Part shown: in pieces, positions 55,839 to 64,000 of the stretch
Layout of the letters: every line of letters begins with the position of its first letter
Position numbering within the stretch: position 1 is the first letter of the stretch
Program-made: the position numbers and the translations under genes
Source of the DNA: Patellaria atrata CBS 101060
Lineage: Eukaryota; Ascomycota; Dothideomycetes; Patellariales; Patellariaceae
Length of the DNA stretch: 64,000 nucleotides
Assembly (NCBI GenBank): GCA_010093705.1
Contig: MU006089.1
Coordinates: 1,242,455-1,306,454 of the forward strand
Direction: 5' to 3'
Notes under the pieces: model-generated
What the model saw: only the letters and a program-made list of their open reading frames with translations
The model's database searches: none
Told to the model about the DNA's origin: nothing

Positions 55839-58042
55839 TTAGCCAGTATGATAGTGCGCAACTCCCGCACCCTGCATCCGGTATAATAGTGATTGAGTGT
55901 CAGGGCTCAGCGAGACGCGAGGAGTCTGCGCGTGGGCAACGTCACCGCGGATAAGGGCTTGAATCCAAAGGAAATTTTTAAGAGTATCTAGGGGTATGAT
56001 TAGTGGATGAAATATCGACATGAAAAACGAGATATAAGGAGACGTGAAATAAAGCGAATACGGTATAGGAGGGGTGGAAACTGGGAATGACAGAGGATAG
56101 AGCTCAGTGGGTATTCGAAGTGAGGATAAACATACGCTGAAAGTCATCGAACCACACCAAACCAATGCTAAACGCGAACCGTAATATCTCCGCCAGGAAG
56201 AATGTTCGCTGAACTTGGTGCCGAGCCGACGCGAGAGAAGTGAGGAGGCTAAAGTGGGCGATAGAGTGAGCTTCTGCAGTTTCTCCCAATGGAGTAAAGG
56301 GCTGGAGGAAGGTTGTACGTACACCCAACAATAAACCCATGGGATCCCGGCCCAGGTTTCCACTGGGCCTCGTAGCAAATGAAATAAGGCCTCGAGTTCC
56401 GTCTCATTATGATTGTCATCATGAGGGAAACCCCATCCAGTGCCTCTGATATGTATTGTTGCTGCTAACCTCACGCATTCCTCGATAGTCTCTCTTCTGG
56501 AATATTGAGATGCGTTAGCCCTTCCTCTTGTACCTGCAGCGGCCCGTCCAAGCGCGTCGAGTCGCTGCATAGCAGACTCGCGGAACCGTGTACCAACGCT
56601 ATGGCCAAGGTATTCGCTTTCCTTAATCTTAGTTGCGGAGAAGGTAATATTAAGGATCTCGATGGTCGAGCAGGAGATATTAGTGAACGTGTCGAGTAAT
56701 TCGAAAGGCTCGCGAAGGAACAATGGGGAACTAGTAAAGAAAGTCGATACGTCCGACGAAGGTTGCGCGCGAAGAGTAGGATTTGAAGTAGATGTGAAGC
56801 CTGGTAACTGGAAAGTTGATACAGAATTTATCATATCTAACCTGTAATCACAAAATTAGTGCATGGACAAACGATGAAAGCGAAGCGGCTCACATTAGGA
56901 TAGTATCATGGAGGTTGGGGCTTGAAATTGCATCGATGCCACCGCGCATACTGACCATTTGGGCTAGACCCATCAGATGCGTCTGTGCGGTTTTTTCACC
57001 TTGTACGAGCTGTTGAATTGTGTTAGCTAAATGTTTAATGAAATGATTTCTATGCCGCTCACTTCAAACCCTCCCAAAAAAAGAACAGTTGCCAACACAT
57101 CGTCATCAGGCAATGTTCCAGCACTCCTTAACTTTTCATTCAATGCTTGGATAGCATGAGCCTTGTAATGAAGGAGATTCTCCTGAGAAATCAAGGGTAG
57201 TTGAAGCATTGGCGTGTATTGTCCGCTAGAACAGAGGCAGATCGCAAGAATAAGGGCGGGATTAAACGGAGAATTATTGAACCAATATTTTATAGGGGCG
57301 ATACGACTAGCCTTTACTAACGCAAAAGGAAGGGATAGATATTGCGCATCTACAGAGTTAAATAATTACGGTGAAGCGATGCGGAGGCTTGAACTCAACT
57401 TACATTCATCGACACGGCGAACAACCTCAGCCCAGAGTTTGTGGGAGTTTTCAGACGGAGTTTTCAAGATTGATCCAAGATTGCAAATAGTGTAAGGTTC
57501 GTCTTCCGGAAGCGTTAGAAACGAAGGTTCATAACTCTGCACCGGCCAAGCTCGTTCGCCGACTTCTATATCTACAGAGAGGTCCTCCGGAGTTTGACCA
57601 GATAGCATTAGGGATGGAATTACGTGTCGTTTGTTTTGGGTAGAAATATCGTTTGCTCGACTCTTCGAGTCCTGACTAGCCATTGGAATCATGAGACCGT
57701 AAGGAAAGTATCCTTCATCTGATGATTGACGGGTTGGAGTGAGTGATGGACTAACAGGTGTGCGTCGTCTTTTACGATCCTGGCCGTTGGAATGTGATGG
57801 TGATGCTGCTGGAGAGTATGGAGATGATGGAGTCTCCCAAATTAGGTTGCCTTCGCTTACAGGTTAGACACAGCAACATGACAAATGCTAAAAGACGACT
57901 TACTACCTGCTGATCGCGCCTCCCTCTCCCGCCTTCGATAATCTCGCATGACTTGAGAACGGATGGTTCGTCGTTGCTCTGAATCTTTCCCTAAGCCGGA
58001 TGGAGAGTGATTTACGAAAGCGAAGTCTTTTGGACTAGACAT
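55839..58042 (-). CDS. Fungal transcription-factor-domain protein (Fungal_trans_2 type), no Zn2Cys6 finger
   Basis: Seven exons on the minus strand: 58042-57904, 57850-57404, 57316-57063, 57009-56894, 56841-56323, 56248-56136 and 55987-55839, giving 578 residues. The N-terminus reads MSSPKDFAFVNHSPSG...RRTIRSQVMRDYRRREREAR, the pattern of a large fungal group that starts with FVN, then a basic helix, in place of a Zn2Cys6 cluster. The body holds helical text of the regulatory middle-homology domain: NPALILAICLCSSGQYTPM, HYKAHAIQALNEKL, LPDDDVLATVLFLGGFE, THLMGLAQMVSMRGGI and the C-terminal ARHQVQRTFFLAEILRFAFS and FLWIQALIRGD. All joins keep frame; the exon 5/6 and 6/7 joins are inferred from resemblance and good donors (GTACGT, GTATGT). 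Role: probable transcription regulator of unknown target, nuclear. Confidence 0.8.
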
Positions 58043-59850
58043 TGTTAACATAGAATGGCGTCGTCTGTTGTCGAGAACGGATGGAGTAACGGAAAGAGAA
58101 TGATGTGGTTATTGTTCCGAAGCTAGTCTATATGTTTGGTATTAGTAATTAGGGTTGTGGCTTCGGAAACCAATGTGATCTTGATAATGTTGTTTGTATT
58201 GCTTTTAGTCTGGAAAGAGTTACGGAATAGCATATATACTTGTGAAGATCTTGCATCCTTCCCGGTTCCTTTGATATAGTGAAAGATCCTTGCGTAGATT
58301 AAGGGGATAAAGAAAGACATCGGCGACGCATGGACGACTCTATTCATGGATCTGCGAATGAAGACAACGATAAAATTGGGGGATGTGCACCAGCTTATTG
58401 GTAATCAGTTACACGAAAGTGTAACGCTCGTACTTTGGACGGACATATGCAGGGGAGTAGATGCATAGTTATTAAATTCACATAGATCGGCGTTGAAGGT
58501 CGAAATAGTCTGAACGCTGAGGTGAAAACTCACCTTCAACTGGAGATGGCTTCAGATATTCGAAACAGTCAAACGTATCTCAGCCCTGCCAAGCGAAGAT
58601 GCTTGACTAAACCAAATGAGGATGCAGCTCTCCTGGGCGGTCGGGGGCGGAGGCTGCACAGGGCTACAGGCACGACAGGGCTGATTACGGAATCCTTGTC
58701 CCGCTGAGATTCCTGGGGCATATGACGGAAAGCCAGACGTTGCCAGACACGCCAGAGAAGCACACGTCGGGTAAGCTGCAGATTTTGAAGCATAAACTGG
58801 GCGAGTTACCATTGCTGTCTCCATGATGACAGACGTCAGGCCCAATCCAGCCATTTCCGAAGCCAGTCAGATCCAATTTTTGACCTTACCCATGCAACAA
58901 ACCTCGTGGAAACGTGCAGGCCATGCCTTAGTTTAGATCCTGGAGTTGGACTTAAAGGCCAACTTGGGGCTGAACATTTCTGTCATTCGTAGCGAAGGAT
59001 GACGGATAGTTGTACCGACAGTTGGGTACTGGGTACGTTGAATGTTCTCTTCATCTTCGATTTCGTTGTACGAGATCTCTGTACCCCCATAGACCTTGCA
59101 AGTGCCATCATATGTTCTCCACAAACATCACACGACTTGCCACCGTAAGTGGTAGACAGGTCGGTTGCGATATCAATCGAACAAAAGAGCGACGTCTCAG
59201 CAACGGAATACCAATTTTTGAACAAGGTCGACTTAAGATTGTAGTAATTGTAGCGATCACCAAATCCTTAGGTCATCGATTGCATTTTGAGGGGTTTGGG
59301 ACAAAACGACATCACGGCACGGAATTATGAGAGCCGGACAATGTTTGAACAACTGGCGCCAGCAGAAACAGCCTCGAAGCCGGACAAGTCAGCCATTGGA
59401 AAGTGGGGCGGACGCTGACAGTTCAGTGAAGCTGCAATCGCACCAATAGCGAATTATCCCGAATAAGGGAGAAGGAGAAAGAAAAACAGTTGTAGTGATG
59501 AATGTAGATAAAGGGGTTTACCTGAGGTCTAGTCAGCTCGGCTAGTTCTAGGGAAGGTTCGGCCGATGTTAGAGAAGCCTTGTATAACATGCTCTCGTTG
59601 CTATAAGCACCTTATTTCCCACGTGCTTTTCAGACAGAATCCTTGGAGAAGGTAGAGTGGCCCTCCGGCAACATCCGCTGTATATCAATCCTTTGGAGAC
59701 TGAGATCACCAAGCGACGTGTGAGGTTCGGAGGTTCGGGCGCCACAATTATCGCACACCCAGCCTCGCATGGAGTGTCAATCTATCCTTAGTGTGAACAA
59801 CCTTATCTGATATGATTGTTAAAGCGAGCATGGGGCGCATCCAAGTGCAG
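58043..59850. other. Intergenic, no supported gene
   Basis: The 58552-58854 minus frame (Cys/Pro-rich) and the overlapping minus frames at 58933-59225 have protein-like patches, such as GGTEISYNEIEDEENIQRTQ, but no connected structure. They could be a decayed gene. Nothing else seen. Confidence 0.4.
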
Positions 59851-61061
59851 TTAAAGAAGACTTGGGTGACGTTGTGCTTGGGTTCTTACGAGCAATAGCT
59901 CCAGTACAAATCTCTTGACCCGGGTAAACAACTCAGATGCAAGCACTGCCAGTTCCTGTGCTTTGCTTACTAAAGACGATGTCGCTCTAGCCAATCTACG
60001 GAGACATAGCAACTCCGGCATACATTCATGTGAGCAGTTTGGCAAGCCATTGAGCAGGTTATACTTCCAAGTAACCGCAATGACATGCTCCAGAAGTGGC
60101 CTCGCCCGGGCAAAATATTGACGTTTGAAGTTCTTAATGAAAATATCAGATTGGATGGGCATATAGCGCATCAACTCCAGCAAGGTGGAATGCCTGAGGG
60201 CCAAGTAGCCGGGGTAGGGGAAATGTCATTCATTTATTAAAAGGATGAGCCATAGTAACCCAGCCTCACCGTTAAGACATCAGTCTATACCAGCGACTCT
60301 GGAGCAGTTGATGATTCGAGCTCGATCCGCACACGGAGCTCAGCCAGTCGGGGAATAGTATCTAGTGGCAGTATCGGCTGAACACAAGTAGATCGGCTAC
60401 GACGCTCCGCAGCTCATGACGCCGACCCATTGCAAAGGCTTCATCAATACAAGCTTTTCGGGGATGCAAGTGAGACTGGTAAGGCTGGTCGGAGTGGGCC
60501 GATTTACCGGTAGTATCGGCAGCTCCGTGAGTGGAGATACCGGAACAAGCATTGCAGGAGATCCTTTGAGGTACTTTTCTAACTGGATTTGGGATCAGTA
60601 TTCTTATTCCCAGTATGAGATCGCTCTTTGAGTGGTTATATTGTAGCGGTACCTTCATGGGGCTGTGGTATTTCTGAAATGTCAGCCTCAACGTAGTGGA
60701 GCAAACATGGGTGTTTCAGCCCGATGACCTCACATACATCGAGCGGTGATACCGTTCCAGTACTACTGAAGATACAATGAAATTGTAACGATTTCGGACG
60801 GAAAGTAGCGATACGCACTGAAAGGTCGCCGAAGAAAGGGCCGACCGGAGTCTCCATCAAGGGAAAGTTATCTTTGTCGACGGTGCGATAAGTCACTCGA
60901 ACCCCACTGCTAAACAAATCTCTGCATAAAGTATTACTCTTCATCATCAACTGCGTGGTTTTTCTAATAATACTGTAAATGACCTGTTCATTGTTGTGCA
61001 ATGCATTCGTGGTAATAACCGTAATTGACTCATGGGGGAATATTCGACCCTTCGTTCCCAA
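59851..61061 (-). CDS. Possible multi-exon gene, structure unresolved
   Basis: Three coding-like blocks follow one another on the minus strand. Block 1 (61061 to about 60653) encodes ITTNALHNNEQVIYSIIRKT...PLMETPVGPFFGDLSVRIAT...HYVEADISEIPQPHE and ends at a GTACCG donor. Block 2 (about 60582-60300) follows an ATCCAG acceptor and contains two competing frames, one giving LPLDTIPRLAELRVRIELES. Block 3 (about 60195-59851) follows a CCTCAG acceptor and encodes ELMRYMPIQSDIFIKNFKRQ...RARPLLEHVIAVTWKYNLLN and ends in a basic helical tail. The start codon and the middle joins are not settled. No domain is recognised; a decayed gene is equally possible. Confidence 0.3.
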
Positions 61062-63188
61062 AACTCTTCAGAGTTGTTCTGTTGTCCTTAAAAGAAAGCG
61101 GCTATATCGAAGAACTTAGCTTTCGATTGTTACTGTCGAGTTAATCTGGCATTTTCTAGTGTCCAGCTCTTTCTATAGTTTTGTAACAATCCTCTAGGGC
61201 CGGACCGGATCAGTAGACCTCGATGGTATATCGAGGGGATAGAAGACATTTAAGGGTCGAGCGTCCGCTCAATAGACGAGCTCCAAAGGAAGATCTGGTA
61301 GTTAATTGTGCGGAAGATCATCCGACTAATCGTACAGAGATTCCCACATAATATGAAGATGTGTTAACCCAACTAAAACTAGTGAGTCGAAGGGGAGGAG
61401 TTCCGGATGATCGAGGAACGTAAGTATCGAACCGTATCTCTCTTACGCGCTGAAATCAACAAAGCGTATTAGGAAATTCCTGAGTCCTATCAATACTCAC
61501 TCTGCGTAGTTCAAAGGACTTAGAGGGGGTCGAGGTAAGTTGATGATGAGGTGGTTTGGTACTGTCTTTCGGCTGAAAAGCCGGCGGACTTTGCGTTTTT
61601 CCTTACCGGTCGCAAACTCGAACTACAATGTCATCCCTTGCCTTAAATCATTTTCACATATCAACTGCTTGTGTCCGACCTCTTTCGATATTTGCATGGC
61701 TCTTGAGATCAGAACCATCTTTAACCGTCTCTCGGCCTGACAGTAGAAACTTTTGTGTTTAATCTGCTCATACCTCGTACTCACCATTCTTACTCGAAGA
61801 TGCACCATAAAGGGGAAATCACGCATACATTTCAATCGTGCAGTCCTACAGTAGTAACAGCACAAGCCGTAGGGATATTTCTATACATGGCGTCATGGTA
61901 TAAACATTCCTTCACAATCTCGATTCGTTACCTACAGGTACACAAAGTCATCCCATCTTCATCATCTCTCAAATCCATTACGGCATATCTTAATATCCTA
62001 GACCACTAGAGGAAGATTGCTAACTATGCTCCTTCGCTTTCCTTGCTCGCAATCAGTAAGAACTAAGATCTTCCCCTTCTCCTTTTTTAGTATTCATAGC
62101 ATCGACTCATCGTCGCTAACCCCTCATTCTTCATGATTTCTACACGGGTAGAACTGCTCGAAGGTCCCTATCACCTAGGCTATTAATACTATAACTTACA
62201 AAGTTATCCGATTACAACCTTCATCTAGATATCTAGAAAATATTTTTTTCAGGTAGAGATTAATACGGGATAGAATTTAAACTAGTTTTAATCTATCATC
62301 TTATTAGCGTCTATAGTATTTGATTAGGTTTTACTTCAATAACTATATTATACCATAAAAGCTTGACAAATATTGACGTCTCAACCATAGTGTCGTATAG
62401 GGAAGAAGAACGGAAGGGGTTCTGATCGAAATTAGATTGGACAGATTCAACGATGATTATGATAGTGTCGACTTGTTGGAGAACCTTAGCATGTCGACAT
62501 TGCTCGAGATGTCCGAGGTGCATGGGACGACCTAAGGCGCTTTGAGGTCACTGAGATACTCGGAGATGCCTGGGATATCTGAAGTGCAAGAGCTGTTTGA
62601 AAAGATAATAGTTCTTATTGGTGGTTCGTTCTAGCCGCGAAATTGCGGATGGCCGTCCTTAACTTCACGTTGGTGAATCGTAATATTACCCACCGGCCCA
62701 TCAGGTACAAGTTGAATAGCCAGTGACAATTTGTCGGTTTGCTATAGTCCTATATGGGTAGAACTGACCGCACGTATTCAGTGTTCAACCTGACTTCAAG
62801 GTGCAGTAATCCCCGGAGGTGTGGATTTTGAATTAGTGGGCGTCAAGTCTGAGCTACCCCTATAGTTGATTGAGCTAAATTAAGGCAATAGACACAACTT
62901 ATTCAAAATGAAGCCTTCAGCTGAACTGGTGACAATGATAGTTCATAGAGTGAAGCACGGAGTCCATGAAGAGTGAAGTTTACCAGAGAGATACAGCACA
63001 CAAAGCTCTCATCACACTGCTGACATACACTCAGCTCTCACGGACGCGGGTCGTTGTACTGACCTTTTTTTCAAGAGGCAGAAGAGAATAGATTTATTTT
63101 AATTACTTTCGGTAACAACGATTAGGATGCAAAACATTACAGTTTTCTATTTCTAAAATTCACAAGACTGGAACAACACGCGGGATCT
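61062..63188. other. Gene-poor, probably decayed repeat sequence
   Basis: No supported gene. AT-rich between 62080 and 62350. The 61180-61760 part has fragments of protein-like text in several frames but nothing nameable. No terminal repeats found by eye. Confidence 0.45.
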
Positions 63189-64000
63189 CTACAACCATGG
63201 AGAGTCTCCTTCGAGTCCGTTATGTACCCTTTCAGGTTGTCTGTAGCGCACTCGATTTCTGATACGATGTAGCATCGCAGTCCAGCCAATATTCTTGTTC
63301 TTATTATCCTTTGGAAAGATCCTCTCGACAAATACCTCGACAGTAACTCTATCGACGGGCGCGTTCCAGTCTTTCTCTGAGACATTTACATGCTCCATCA
63401 ACAAGTCGGAGCCGAGTTTGAGCCCCTTGAGAAGTATTTCATGGTCCTTCGTACTGTGCCATTGATCTCCTAGATTCTCTAATTCTCCACAAAGACGGAA
63501 CCCCATTGTGACGGCCAAGGCGATACGAAGTTCTCTGTTAGAAAGTTCCTTCATGATATTACTGGCCTGAAACTCCAGATCGGCTCGGTCTTGCCGATAA
63601 GCCGAAGCCAGCTTTTCCCACGGCATTTCAGCATAAGCAACTCGAGCACGTTTACGCTCGGTATTCACACTTACTATCAGCTTATCGGTAATCGGGACAA
63701 GTTTGTGGAATTGTGGAATATCTAGCCACCTATCCAAGAGAAGGTCTCTTGCGTACCTATAATCAAGAAAGAACCTCTTGGTTTCAAGACCTGCAAGAAA
63801 TGCCATAAACTGTCGCAAAAATATAGCAAATACACCGAGGTGGAGTGGCGTGTCCTGATCGAATACAGGAAGATCCGAATTCTTTATCGGAAACATGTAG
63901 ACAAACTCATATTCAGGAGTGTCAGGGAGCGGATTTTTCAATAAGCGAGGTCCTTCGAGTTTTACGGGGGATGATGGAGGAGAGGTTGGCGGAGTGGAAA
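63189..64000 (-). CDS. C-terminal part of an unrecognised gene, runs off the right edge
   Basis: The minus strand is open from the window edge to a stop at 63189, at least 269 residues. It begins in a Pro/Ser-rich stretch (STPPTSPPSSPVKLEGPRLL) and continues with mixed alpha/beta text: EYEFVYMFPIKNSDLPVF, HLGVFAIFLRQFMAFLAGLE, DLLLDRWLDIPQFHKLVPIT, FQASNIMKELSNRELRIALA, DRVTVEVFVERIFP and a basic tail (HRIRNRVRYRQPERVH). No signal peptide or membrane helix is in the visible part. I do not recognise the family. No intron is required, though the true 5' end is outside the window. Confidence 0.6.
   Translation of the reverse strand, partial: STPPTSPPSSPVKLEGPRLLKNPLPDTPEYEFVYMFPIKNSDLPVFDQDTPLHLGVFAIFLRQFMAFLAGLETKRFFLDYRYARDLLLDRWLDIPQFHKLVPITDKLIVSVNTERKRARVAYAEMPWEKLASAYRQDRADLEFQASNIMKELSNRELRIALAVTMGFRLCGELENLGDQWHSTKDHEILLKGLKLGSDLLMEHVNVSEKDWNAPVDRVTVEVFVERIFPKDNKNKNIGWTAMLHRIRNRVRYRQPERVHNGLEGDSPWL

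Noticed and set aside
1-64000. CRISPR array, bacterial operon, rRNA
   Set aside because: Introns and gene style are fungal; no regular spaced repeats beyond the minisatellites listed, and no rRNA-like conserved stretches seen.

Overview
The window is eukaryotic and reads as a filamentous ascomycete (Pezizomycotina). Genes carry short spliceosomal introns (about 48-160 nt) with GTAAGT-like donors, CTAAC/CTGAC-like branch sites and YAG/AAG acceptors. 5' leaders are CA/CT-rich, there is no operon structure, and the proteins belong to fungal families (secreted LysM protein, fungal transcription factor, CorA-like fungal family). A leotiomycete such as Botrytis/Sclerotinia kin is a guess from general gene style, not shown by the sequence.

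Layout. 0-16 kb: 3' tail of a truncated gene (1-120), a secreted lysozyme-fold plus LysM protein (1975-3156), a tiny membrane protein (3693-3818), an unresolved coding-like patch beside a GAA tract (about 5.0-5.6 kb), a five-exon amino-acid/choline/GABA-type permease (6278-8200, minus), a GNAT acetyltransferase (12696-13732, minus) and a UCH-type deubiquitinase (15054-15875). 16-31 kb: gene-poor sequence with degenerate repeats, a 98-bp tandem duplication, a tRNA-like gene with a hairpin insertion, a 13-bp tandem array and a decayed Tad-like LINE. Within it sits one clear gene, an intronless and very divergent TATA-binding-protein-fold protein (21655-22599, minus). 31-38 kb: a KP-43-like intracellular subtilase (31719-33956), two very small membrane proteins, a Cys-rich unknown gene (36289-37081, minus), and a gene remnant abutting a second LINE 3' end. 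40-47.5 kb: three genes on the same strand, namely an unrecognised acidic-tailed protein, a CorA-like two-helix membrane protein and a protein kinase fused to a vWA-like domain. 47.7-64 kb: an unlisted coding block on the minus strand, a GPI-anchored UshA-type 5'-nucleotidase (48860-50802), a small Cys-rich secreted protein (52874-53326), a seven-exon fungal transcription-factor-domain gene (55839-58042, minus), an unresolved multi-exon block (59851-61061, minus) and a gene running off the right edge (63189-64000, minus).

The genes do not form one pathway. The best candidates for unusual biology are the TBP-fold paralogue with three of four DNA-wedging phenylalanines replaced, the kinase-vWA fusion next to the CorA-like gene, and several microproteins of 35-71 residues with one or two membrane segments. 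Exon coordinates given below were worked out by eye from splice motifs, reading frame and family resemblance; none was computed or searched.
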